DNA from: Desulfobacteraceae bacterium
GTDB lineage: Bacteria > Desulfobacterota > DSM-4660 > Desulfatiglandales > Desulfatiglandaceae
Length of the DNA: 5,237 bases
Assembly: GCA_011048855.1 (NCBI GenBank)
Contig: DSCZ01000280.1
Span: 1-5,237 of the forward strand
Direction of reading: 5' to 3'
The notes beneath the pieces were generated by a model that was given only the letters and a program-made list of their open reading frames with translations, had not been told where the DNA came from and did no database searches. The translations under genes and the position numbers were made by a program. Of the stretch, positions 1 to 5,237 are shown piece after piece. Position 1 is the first letter of the stretch. Every line of letters begins with the position of its first letter.

Positions 1-1054
1 CAGTTGAGCCGACGCCGCCCCCCACGGCCATGGAGAGAATCAACACCAGCTTGGATGCGGCATGCAGTTCGGAAAGATCCGCCACCGTAAAACCGGCTGT
101 CGACTGAGCCGAAAAAACCAACACGGGGGCATATTGGAATGCCTGTGTCCAGGTTGTTCGGTCAAGCGTTACAAGGCAAATGCCGAACAACAGCGTCATG
201 ATCCCGCCCATAGCGAGAATACCTCGAAGTTGCAGCGTTTCCACGGCCCGGCGCCGGTTCCTGCTGTACAATTTGTAATAGAAAATTAAAGGGATGGAGC
301 CTGACAAGCAAATGATGATGACCAGGGAATGCGCACCCGGTCCGCCCAGCGCGGCCAGGCTTGCATCGTGGGGTGCAAAGCCTCCCGTGGAAACGGATGC
401 CAGGGTATACAGCAAGGAATTCAAAAACCCGGCTCCCACGGACACCAGCAAAAGAACTCCCGTCACGGTTAAAATCAGGTACACACCAAGGATCAGGCGT
501 GCATGGGCTTTTGTCCCGCCCACCAGGTCGTCTTCACTGGACTCGGTGAGCGCGAACCGCCTGGCCACGGCACCCGGTCGGAAAAGCAGGGCAAGAGAAA
601 GAACCACGATCCCCAAGCCACCGTACCACTGCATCCACGCCCGGGCGAAAAGAAACGTCTTCGGCATTCCTTCGATGGTTTCCACGGTGCTGAGTCCCGT
701 GGTGGTGGCGGCGGAGATGGTTTCAAACAGGGCGTCGAAAAACCCCAGCCCCGATCCCATCATGGGAAACGTCATGACAAGAGGCGTGAACAAAAACATG
801 GACGCCACGAGGACCATGGCCTCGTTAACCTGCACCTCCCTGGGGGCGGGCATCCGGCCGAGCAGCCAACCGATGCCTGCCGTAAATGTTATCACCAGAA
901 GGTATCTTTCGGATATATGGGTCTCTCCGCTCACAAAGGAAAACGCCAACGGGGCAACCGTCAGCAAGGACAGCACGAGGCAAAGCTGCCCGAAATACTT
1001 CCCCAGGACCGAAAACCGAACAGCATAACTGAGACCCGTTGCCTGCTTTGACAA
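1..1054 (-). CDS. trkH: TrkH-family potassium uptake channel subunit, 3' end beyond window
   Basis: This is the membrane pore subunit of a Trk/Ktr potassium uptake system, which normally works with a cytoplasmic nucleotide-binding TrkA/KtrA partner; none is visible here. The minus-strand frame is open without a stop from 1054 to the left edge, giving 351 codons. Hydrophobic segments begin near residue 22. The four pore-loop signatures expected of the family appear in order: TTTGL at 117-121, VSTGGFAP at 221-228, QSTAGFT at 317-323 and GGGVGST at 345-351, where the window cuts the gene just before the usual AGG. The stretch PKTFLFARAWMQWYGGLGIV (131-150) is the conserved helix after the first pore loop. 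Full-length relatives are roughly 450-490 residues, so about a quarter is missing. I chose the TTG start because GGAGG lies 9 bases upstream and an in-frame TAG occurs at 1076-1078. The J-domain gene lies 110 bases upstream on the same strand, so co-transcription is possible. Family assignment is firm; TrkH versus TrkG/KtrB naming is less so. Confidence 0.93.
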   Translation of the reverse strand, partial: MSKQATGLSYAVRFSVLGKYFGQLCLVLSLLTVAPLAFSFVSGETHISERYLLVITFTAGIGWLLGRMPAPREVQVNEAMVLVASMFLFTPLVMTFPMMGSGLGFFDALFETISAATTTGLSTVETIEGMPKTFLFARAWMQWYGGLGIVVLSLALLFRPGAVARRFALTESSEDDLVGGTKAHARLILGVYLILTVTGVLLLVSVGAGFLNSLLYTLASVSTGGFAPHDASLAALGGPGAHSLVIIICLSGSIPLIFYYKLYSRNRRRAVETLQLRGILAMGGIMTLLFGICLVTLDRTTWTQAFQYAPVLVFSAQSTAGFTVADLSELHAASKLVLILSMAVGGGVGST

Positions 1055-1063
1055 AACCGAAGA

Positions 1064-1068
1064 CCTCC
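1064..1068 (-). promoter_or_regulatory. Shine-Dalgarno that fixes the TTG start of trkH
   Basis: The minus strand reads GGAGG here, followed by 9 bases and then TTG TCA AAG. No ATG or GTG in the same frame gives the hydrophobic amino-terminal segment a comparable ribosome binding site, and the frame is closed by TAG at 1076-1078. The rare TTG start is therefore the best supported one. Confidence 0.7.
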
Positions 1069-1164
1069 AGCTCCGCTATATCCGCGATCTATGAGTCCGT
1101 CCTTGCCTGCAATTCTTCGACGCATGCTTCTCTTTTTCCATTTACGAGGCCATCAATTTTGAGC

Positions 1165-2193
1165 TCAGGCTTTCCTTTGAAGGAGGAGCTCATAAGCAGC
1201 CCGGACCCGAACAAAGGTTTCATTCTCTCCACCGTGGTCCGGATGGGCCTTCTTGGCCCTGGCGCGATACATCCGGGTGAGTTTCCGCCGGTCCATGGCA
1301 TGGAAAGCATCGGGATTGATGCCGAGCCGGCTACATGCCTCTTTCACGTCCTCACTCAAGATGGATGAAGCACTCTTCCAGATGAAATCCTCCACATACT
1401 CCCGCGATGGGCCTTGCACAGGCTGGTCAAAATACAGGATGAGGTAGCGTACCAGGTAGTCGTGGAGTCGATCCGGATCGTGGTTGTGAACCCCGGAAAA
1501 AAAGGAGGGGTCGGCATTTAAGTGGCAGAGTTTTTGAACGAACACGTCGTCCACCTTCTCCGGGTCCAGCGCCTCGGGGCTGTTGCGCGTGAGCAGGTGC
1601 GCGAACCGGGACTGGCAGTGCAGCGCAGTGTAGAGATATGGCCGCGTTTCCCAGGGCGAAAGCTCACGTTCCATGTCCTCCAGAATCTGTTCGATCTCGT
1701 CCCGGCTCTTGTTGAGCAGGACGTTCAGAAAGGGCCACGGACGACTGTCCAGGTTTCCGATGTCAACGCGCCCGAAACGCAGGTAGTGAATTCGTCGTTT
1801 GTCAAAATCGTGAAGGGCCTGCTGCCGTTGGAAGAGCTCTTCTCGAGGGTAGGACTTATACGGTTTTCGCACGGGATCTGTGCGCTGGAAGCGTTCCACG
1901 ATTCGGCGAATACGCGGATCTACATAAGGAAGAAAAATAGACTCAAGTTCGCGGTCGGTAAAATCCGCTCCAAGATCAACGAGAGCCTCTTCAAGTTCTT
2001 TATGAACGTAAAAGCTGTTACCGCCGCCGTATTCGATCCAGGCCCGAGGGTCCGGCCCCAGATCCATCAGCCTTCGATGCCGATAGATCCCGTCTTCCAG
2101 GTATGACTCGCGCAGTTCATAGCGCAAGGTACCTTGATGATGGTTTTTTCGCAGATACACACTGACCCGCCTGCGCCGCCGGGATGAACACAT
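1165..2193 (-). CDS. Uncharacterised protein with C-terminal J-domain (DnaJ-like co-chaperone module)
   Basis: This is a 342-residue protein with no signal peptide or membrane segment, so probably cytoplasmic. The last ~55 residues (about 285-342) form a J-domain: a helix with basic residues (RRKLTRMYRARAKKA), the invariant HPD at 317-319, then GGENETFVRVRAAYELL. J-domains stimulate the ATPase of an Hsp70 (DnaK); the HPD is intact, so this role is plausible. The amino-terminal ~280 residues match no named domain I can identify. They start with a YLRKNxHxGxxxYELRESY segment and a DLGxDPRxWIEYGGGNSFYV segment that I recall from uncharacterised deltaproteobacterial proteins; this recollection is unverified. 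There are no zinc-finger or GF-rich regions, so it is not DnaJ itself. The start is uncertain: ATG at 2193 has only a weak AGGG upstream, and the first residues are an arginine run. A GTG eleven codons on is an alternative. It may be co-transcribed with trkH downstream. Confidence 0.85.
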   Translation of the reverse strand: MCSSRRRRRVSVYLRKNHHQGTLRYELRESYLEDGIYRHRRLMDLGPDPRAWIEYGGGNSFYVHKELEEALVDLGADFTDRELESIFLPYVDPRIRRIVERFQRTDPVRKPYKSYPREELFQRQQALHDFDKRRIHYLRFGRVDIGNLDSRPWPFLNVLLNKSRDEIEQILEDMERELSPWETRPYLYTALHCQSRFAHLLTRNSPEALDPEKVDDVFVQKLCHLNADPSFFSGVHNHDPDRLHDYLVRYLILYFDQPVQGPSREYVEDFIWKSASSILSEDVKEACSRLGINPDAFHAMDRRKLTRMYRARAKKAHPDHGGENETFVRVRAAYELLLQRKA

Positions 2194-2305
2194 CAGCCCT
2201 GGGAAATGGTTCGCCCCGCGCGGGAGAATTGATTTTTTTGCTCATACATGATTTTACTTTAAAGATCCTACCACATGGAGCCTGACGTGTCCACGAGGAG
2301 ACTCG
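2194..2305. other. Intergenic region between J-domain gene and surface-protein remnant
   Basis: This is the upstream region of the minus-strand J-domain gene. It contains a perfect GC palindrome, CCCGCGCGGG (2215-2224), next to a run of seven T (2233-2239 region), and then an AT-rich stretch to about 2270. On the minus strand TAAAAT (2251-2256) could be a -10 box, but no convincing -35 lies 16-18 bases upstream, so I do not call a promoter. The plus-strand frame of the surface-protein remnant is open back to 2252 (a TGA lies at 2249-2251). The breakpoint that removed its 5' part therefore probably lies within 2252-2300. Confidence 0.45.
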
Positions 2306-2626
2306 TTGGTGCCGAATGAAAACATCGGTTTTGGAGGCACCGGTTTTAAACGAACAATAACGATCACGCCGACCCCAAATATCACTGGAACAACAACGAT
2401 CACCGTCACCATGAGCGGTGGTGCCCACACCGTAAGCGAGTCCTTCCTCTTTACGGTTATAGAAGAAGAAGGTTTTGATCTCTCAAAAGCTATTACTGTA
2501 TTGCAGATTATGACAAGAATGGATTATATTAACAATTCAAACATAATTGATATCAATGACGGCAGAAAGGTTGGACTAGAAGAAGCTGTTTATATTCTAC
2601 AAAAAATTGCCGGTTTAAGGCAGTAA
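2306..2626 (+). pseudogene. 3' remnant of a large repetitive surface protein: Ig/cadherin-like repeat end plus dockerin-like tail
   Basis: The 106 codons encode LVPNENIGFGG...RTITITPTPNITGTTTITVTMSGG, the second half of a tandem Ig/cadherin-like repeat typical of giant secreted or surface proteins. A tail follows: DLSKAITVLQIMTRMD and then IIDINDGRKVGLEEAVYILQKIAGLRQ. That tail has the two-helix layout of a dockerin-like C-terminal module, with a degenerate calcium loop (D-I-N-D-G-R-K-V-G-L-E-E; the usual Asp at loop position 5 is Gly). The natural C-terminus seems present, but the signal peptide, all other repeats and the start of this repeat are missing. I therefore read it as a truncated gene end. 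A TTG at 2306 has GGAG five bases upstream, so a short product is conceivable, but it would have no export signal. Base composition is markedly AT-rich compared with flanking genes (about 32% GC over 2461-2580). Alternatively it is a small intact gene, which is less likely. Confidence 0.65.
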
Positions 2627-2632
2627 ACCGGC
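2601..2632 (-). terminator. Intrinsic terminator on the minus strand
   Basis: Read on the minus strand, GCCGGTTTA and TAAACCGGC form a perfect 9-bp stem (2624-2632 and 2609-2617) with a 6-base loop. It is followed by AATTTTTT. This has the layout of a Rho-independent terminator. It would stop minus-strand transcription arriving from the kinase side before it reaches the J-domain gene. It overlaps the last codons and the stop codon of the plus-strand surface-protein remnant. On the plus strand no T-run follows, so it is not a terminator for that remnant. Confidence 0.6.
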
Positions 2633-2720
2633 CCGGACCCTTGGTCTGCTTCAGGGAAAGGCTTCCTTTGAAATAGCCGGGGACTTCAAGATCACCGATT
2701 AAGAGTCGCTGTCCTCATGA
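2631..2720 (+). pseudogene. C-terminal remnant of a Phd/YefM-type antitoxin gene
   Basis: The frame reads ARTLGLLQGKASFEIAGDFKITD and then a TAA at 2700-2702, followed in the same frame by ESLSS and TGA at 2718-2720. The pattern LGLLxGKxxFEIAxDF is the usual C-terminal toxin-binding tail of Phd/YefM-family antitoxins that pair with VapC. The final TGA overlaps the vapC start as ATGA, the classic arrangement of such operons. This argues that the original gene ran through the TAA, probably a GAA-to-TAA change. The DNA-binding amino-terminal part is absent: the frame closes at TAA 2616-2618, inside the neighbouring surface-protein remnant, and similarity starts only near 2634. The gene has therefore lost its 5' end, start and promoter. 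The fragment is short, so family assignment is moderate, but the position directly before a PIN toxin supports it. Confidence 0.6.
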
Positions 2721-2955
2721 GTTTTCTGCTCGACACGCACACGCTAATATGGGCTCTGTTGGCACCCGACCTGTTGAGCAAAAGGGCGACGGACCGGCTG
2801 AGCGACCCGGATGTCGTCGTCTCGGTAACGGTGGTCTCTCTGTGGGAAATCTCTCTCAAGTACGCCATCGGGAAGCTGCAGCTGACCGGAGTAACACCCG
2901 ATGATCTTCCACAAATCGTTACCCAATGCGGCATTTACGGATGGAAACCAGGTAG
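2717..2955 (+). pseudogene. vapC: 5' half of a vapC PIN-domain toxin gene, truncated
   Basis: VapC toxins are Mg-dependent RNases with a PIN domain. The first ~77 residues are typical: MSFLLDTHTLIWALL carries the first catalytic Asp (D6), and VSLWEISLKYAIGKLQL carries the conserved Glu (E44). After ...QCGIYGWKP (residue ~78) the expected C-terminal half, with the DPFDR acidic cluster and the final Asp, is missing. The frame runs on to a stop at 3208, but the tail reads through a palindromic repeat and then antisense to the kinase gene. The tail resembles no PIN protein, so I end the feature where similarity stops. With two of the four acidic residues lost, RNase activity is unlikely. The ATG overlaps the antitoxin stop (ATGA). 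The missing half is not found beyond the right-hand repeat copy within this window. Confidence 0.8.
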
Positions 2956-2979
2956 TTTCCATCCGGCATTTCCGGATGG
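2930..2979. repeat. Left palindromic repeat copy, with a second partial arm
   Basis: CCATCCGG (2959-2966), a CATTT loop and CCGGATGG (2972-2979) form an 8-bp hairpin. The 22 bases 2958-2979 recur exactly, in inverted orientation, at 5149-5170. A third arm lies just to the left: 2930-2944 and 2965-2979 are direct repeats matching at 14 of 15 bases. In addition CGGATGGAAAC (2938-2948) pairs perfectly with GTTTCCATCCG (2955-2965) around a 6-base loop. The middle arm can therefore pair with either neighbour, giving two mutually exclusive hairpins. No T-run follows on either strand, so it is not a standard terminator. The vapC reading frame loses similarity at this point. Confidence 0.75.
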
Positions 2980-3049
2980 GCACCAGGTAATAAATCGATG
3001 TCTAACGGGGCCCCTTTCTCAAAGAGGTTTGATCCAATCCACCGCCCTT
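2980..3049. other. Spacer between left repeat and kinase stop
   Basis: These 70 bases follow the kinase stop codon on the minus strand. I see no gene, no T-run terminator and no clear regulatory motif. The first bases (GCACCAGGTAA) resemble the bases inside the right-hand repeat copy (ACACCGGTTAA read inward), so similarity between the two ends may reach a few bases beyond the 22-base core. Confidence 0.4.
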
Positions 3050-5101
3050 TCAACTTTCAAGCACCTCCCGGATTTTGGCTGCCAGATCCTTCATCGAAAA
3101 GGGCTTCTGAATGAATTTTATCTTCGGGTCAAGAAACCCTTGATGCGCTATCACATCGGCGGTGTAACCGGACATGAAAAGGCACTTCAGGTCCGGGTAC
3201 GAGGCTGACAATTTTTCCGCCAGCGCCGGGCCGTTCATCTCGGGCATGATGACATCGGTTATCAGCAGGTGGATATCACCTTGATGCTTACCTGCGGTTT
3301 TCAACGCCTCGGCCGACGTTTCCGCCGGAAATACTTTGTAGCCAAGTTTTTCAAGGATCTTTTTTCCCATCTCAAGCAGTATGGGCTCATCTTCCACCAG
3401 CAGCACCGTCTCATTGCCTCCTTTGAAGGATTCATCAGGCGCTTGCTTCTGAGTTTCTTCGCCTTGCCCGAAATATCTCGGGATATAAATCTTGAAGATG
3501 CTTCCCTGACCGGGCTCGCTGTAGGCATAGATATACCCTTTGTTCTGCTTGACGATGCCGTAAACCGGCGGAAGACCCAAGCCCGTACCCTTACCCACCT
3601 CTTTGGTTGTAAAAAAAGGCTCGAACAGTTTATCCAGAATTTCCCCGTCCATCCCGCAGCCGTTGTCGCCTACACCCAGAAGCACGTAATCGCCCGGAAC
3701 GGCTCCCGCATGCTCAGAGCAGTAATAAGCATCCAGGCTGACATTGTTTGTCTCTATGGACACTTTGCCTGCACCGCTTATCGCATCCCTGGCATTGACG
3801 CAAAGGTTGGCCAGGATCTGGTCGATCTGGGTGGGGTCCATGTTGACCGGCCAAAGATCCGCGCCCGGGTGCCACAAAAGTTGTATGTTCTCCCCGATAA
3901 GCCGGCGGATCATCTTCAGCATGCCTTCAACCGTATCGTTCAGGTTCAAAACTTTCGGGACGATGGCCTGTTTTCGGGCAAAGGCCAGGAGTTGCTTTAC
4001 AAGGTCCGCCGAACGTTGAGAGGCTTTTCGGATTTCCTCTAGGCCTGAATACACGGGTTGAACCGGATCCAGGTGTTCCATGGCCATTTCAGCATAGCCC
4101 AGAATTACCGCAAGCATATTGTTGAAGTCATGGGCCACCCCTCCAGCCAACCGCCCCACAGACTCCATCTTCTGGGCCTGGGCCAACTGGGCCTGAAGTT
4201 TCTCCTGCTCCTGCTCGGACCGCCTTCGCTCGGTGATGTCGTTCATGAAATTCAACGTGGCGGGTTTTCCATCCCAATTGATCAAAACAGCATTAAGTTC
4301 ACCCCATTTAATGCTGCCGTCCTTGTGAATGATCCGAAAAGAGTAGGGATGAGAGAGCATTTCACCCCTCATTCGTCTGACATGCTGGTTTAAAACCATC
4401 TCCCGGTCTTCCGGATGAATCAACTCAACAAACGGCCTTGCGGAAAGTTCCTCAGGGCAGTAGCCGATCATCAACGCGGTTATTGGGTTGACAAACACCA
4501 ATCTTCCGTCCTGGGCAACGAATATGGCCTCATTGGCATTCTCGATGAGCGTTCTGTATTTCTCCTCGCTCTCACGCAGAGCCTCTTCGGCCTGCTTTCG
4601 CTTGGTGATGTCACGAATCGATTCGATGGCGCCCACAATCTGTCCTTCGGGATTGTAAAGAGGTGAGGCCGTGTTCCACAGCCAGGTTGGCCCGCAGCCC
4701 ATAAAATCATATAGATATGTCTCTGAAATCAAACGATCTTCCTCTTTGCGAAAAGAAACGTAAGAAGAGGCCATTTCTTGATTCTGCGTAATAACCATAT
4801 CGATCAGGACGGGTCTGGGCTTTCCATAAAAGGGAACGGCATAGAAGAAGTCGCCTTTCCCCACGATATCACAAGCCTTTATGCCCGTGAGCGACTGCAT
4901 GGCATGGTTCCAGGCCGTAACCTTTCCCTCGATGTCGATGACGAAAGTGGCGTCGGGTAAAAATTCAATGATTTGTCTCAGGCGGCGTTCACTTTCACCC
5001 AACATATACTCTGTCCGTTTGCGTTCCTCCTCGGCTTTTTCCAATTCCTTGACCCGCTGTTTTAATTCCTCATAGGTAGGCTTTTCAATCATAGTCGTCA
5101 C
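3050..5101 (-). CDS. Soluble hybrid sensor histidine kinase (PAS-PAS-HisKA-HATPase-REC)
   Basis: This 683-residue protein senses a signal through PAS domains, autophosphorylates on His and passes phosphate to its own receiver. Order: a charged coiled coil (8-40); PAS 1 with a long insertion and PAC end (about 42-168, ending [17 protein letters not shown]); PAS 2 (about 178-293, ending [15 protein letters not shown]); HisKA with GGVAHDFNN, phospho-His H324; HATPase with N-box NLCVNARDA (N436), DNGCGM (479-484), EPFFTTK (494-500) and GKGTGLGL (503-510); and a receiver (about 564-683) with D571, phospho-acceptor D616 in ITDVIMP, S644 and K666. All key residues are intact. No membrane segment is seen, so it is probably cytoplasmic, and PAS 1 may bind a small ligand or cofactor. 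The annotated start is GTG at 5101; ATG at 5092 (fourth codon) is equally possible, and neither has a strong Shine-Dalgarno. No response regulator or target gene is adjacent, so it appears to be an orphan kinase. The input signal and output cannot be told from sequence. Confidence 0.95.
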   Translation of the reverse strand: MTTMIEKPTYEELKQRVKELEKAEEERKRTEYMLGESERRLRQIIEFLPDATFVIDIEGKVTAWNHAMQSLTGIKACDIVGKGDFFYAVPFYGKPRPVLIDMVITQNQEMASSYVSFRKEEDRLISETYLYDFMGCGPTWLWNTASPLYNPEGQIVGAIESIRDITKRKQAEEALRESEEKYRTLIENANEAIFVAQDGRLVFVNPITALMIGYCPEELSARPFVELIHPEDREMVLNQHVRRMRGEMLSHPYSFRIIHKDGSIKWGELNAVLINWDGKPATLNFMNDITERRRSEQEQEKLQAQLAQAQKMESVGRLAGGVAHDFNNMLAVILGYAEMAMEHLDPVQPVYSGLEEIRKASQRSADLVKQLLAFARKQAIVPKVLNLNDTVEGMLKMIRRLIGENIQLLWHPGADLWPVNMDPTQIDQILANLCVNARDAISGAGKVSIETNNVSLDAYYCSEHAGAVPGDYVLLGVGDNGCGMDGEILDKLFEPFFTTKEVGKGTGLGLPPVYGIVKQNKGYIYAYSEPGQGSIFKIYIPRYFGQGEETQKQAPDESFKGGNETVLLVEDEPILLEMGKKILEKLGYKVFPAETSAEALKTAGKHQGDIHLLITDVIMPEMNGPALAEKLSASYPDLKCLFMSGYTADVIAHQGFLDPKIKFIQKPFSMKDLAAKIREVLES

Positions 5102-5144
5102 CAGCGTTTCCCAGTAATACAGGAGGAAAAAAACTCCTTAACCG

Positions 5145-5178
5145 GTGTCCATCCGGAAATGCCGGATGGACACTTTTT
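5145..5178 (+). terminator. Strong intrinsic terminator hairpin = right palindromic repeat copy
   Basis: GTGTCCATCCGG (5145-5156) and CCGGATGGACAC (5162-5173) form a perfect 12-bp stem with an AAATG loop, followed at once by TTTTT (5174-5178). This is a textbook Rho-independent terminator for plus-strand transcription. No plus-strand gene precedes it: the DNA to the left is the kinase gene on the opposite strand. The core 5149-5170 is the inverted copy of 2958-2979. On the minus strand no T-run follows directly (the nearest begins about 10 bases on), so it would be a weak terminator for a gene entering from the right. It sits 43 bases upstream of the kinase start. Confidence 0.75.
5149..5170. 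repeat. Right copy of the 22-base palindromic repeat, inverted relative to the left copy
   Basis: The 22 bases are the exact reverse complement of 2958-2979. Loop orientation (AAATG here, CATTT on the left) shows the copies are inverted relative to each other even though the stems are palindromic. Together they enclose about 2.2 kb holding only the kinase gene and its short flanks. They could be ends of a mobilised unit, or two members of a dispersed REP-like hairpin family. Confidence 0.7.
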
Positions 5179-5237
5179 AGCAATCCTTATGGCAATCCCC
5201 ACACCTTTTATGAGGCAAACGTTCTTCAGGTTTTCCC
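5177..5237 (-). CDS. Possible C-terminus of a protein with a CXXCH motif (partial, 5' part outside window)
   Basis: From the right edge the minus strand encodes GKPEERLPHKRCGDCHKDC and stops at TAA 5177-5179. CGDCH fits the c-type haem attachment motif CXXCH, so this could be the end of a multihaem cytochrome c, common in sulfate- and metal-reducing deltaproteobacteria. Only 19 codons are visible, and another cysteine follows the motif, which would also fit a metal-binding protein or chance. If real, its stop lies directly beside the terminator-like palindrome and 75 bases before the kinase start, on the same strand. Low confidence without upstream sequence. Confidence 0.3.
   Translation of the reverse strand, partial: GKPEERLPHKRCGDCHKDC

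Noticed and set aside
294..1051. Plus-strand open frames 294-1028 (244 codons) and 503-1051 (182 codons)
   Set aside because: Both lie wholly antisense to the trkH frame, which carries clear family motifs. Their translations are low-complexity, rich in Arg, Pro and Gly, with no recognisable domain.
1076..1141. Minus-strand 21-codon frame MEKEKHASKNCRQGRTHRSRI between the J-domain gene and trkH
   Set aside because: No Shine-Dalgarno sequence and no recognisable leader-peptide feature; likely chance.
1161..1191. GAGCTC repeated at 1161-1166 and 1186-1191, with a small CCTT/AAGG hairpin between, at the J-domain gene stop
   Set aside because: It could fold, but there is no T-run on the minus strand and the stem is short and interrupted, so it is not called a terminator.
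1522..2106. Plus-strand open frame of 194 codons
   Set aside because: Antisense to the J-domain gene, with no motif or ribosome binding site of note; a shadow of GC-rich coding sequence.
2215..2239. CCCGCGCGGG palindrome followed by a T-run on the plus strand, looking like a terminator
   Set aside because: With a realistic loop only 3 bp of stem remain, the T-run is about 8 bases away, and no plus-strand gene ends there.
2117..2428. Minus-strand open frame of 103 codons
   Set aside because: Overlaps the 5' end of the J-domain gene in another frame and the surface-protein remnant; Cys- and Arg-rich translation without any motif.
2956..3208. Continuation of the vapC frame to a 163-residue product
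   Set aside because: The tail passes through the palindromic repeat and then antisense to the kinase 3' end, and lacks PIN-domain features, so it is treated as read-through and not as real protein sequence.
3269..4042. Plus-strand open frame of 257 codons
   Set aside because: Fully antisense to the histidine kinase ATPase and receiver domains, whose motifs are intact; no recognisable product.
5102..5237. Promoter for the kinase on the minus strand
   Set aside because: TTGCCT- and TTGCCA-like hexamers exist around 5190-5220, but no partner -10 box at 16-18 bases spacing is convincing.

Overview
The window looks like chromosomal DNA from a free-living Gram-negative bacterium, most likely a deltaproteobacterium (Desulfobacterota). 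This placement is inference. It rests on the style of the PAS/hybrid histidine kinase (a first PAS domain of the '[17 protein letters not shown]' type and the '[28 protein letters not shown]' ATPase ending), the dockerin-like 'VGLEEAVYILQKIAGLR' tail of a surface protein, and a possible CXXCH haem motif at the right edge. No rRNA, tRNA or taxon-specific marker is present. Most coding sequence is moderately to strongly GC-rich; a stretch at about 2460-2600 is clearly AT-rich (38 G+C in the 120 bases 2461-2580).

Left part, minus strand: a TrkH-type potassium channel/transporter subunit enters from the left edge (first 351 codons seen, TTG start at 1054 behind a good Shine-Dalgarno). Upstream of it on the same strand is a 342-residue protein of unknown main function that ends in a J-domain with an intact HPD motif.

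Middle part, about 2250-2980, plus strand: a patchwork of broken genes. First comes the 3' end of a large repetitive surface protein (half an Ig/cadherin-like repeat plus a dockerin-like tail). It abuts the 3' end of a Phd/YefM-type antitoxin gene with an in-frame stop. That overlaps by ATGA the 5' half of a vapC PIN toxin gene. The toxin reading frame loses similarity exactly where a palindromic repeat begins.

Right part, minus strand: one complete 683-residue soluble hybrid sensor kinase (PAS-PAS-HisKA-HATPase-receiver). It is bracketed tightly by two inverted copies of the same 22-base palindrome, at 2958-2979 and 5149-5170. The outer copy is a textbook intrinsic terminator on the plus strand, although no plus-strand gene precedes it. 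The last 61 bases may hold the end of another minus-strand gene, with a CXXCH motif.

The intact genes do not form an obvious pathway. Potassium uptake and the J-domain protein may be co-transcribed. The kinase seems to be an orphan. The main interest is the remnant zone and the repeat pair around the kinase, which could mark either a mobilised kinase cassette or two members of a dispersed repeat family acting as gene-end hairpins.
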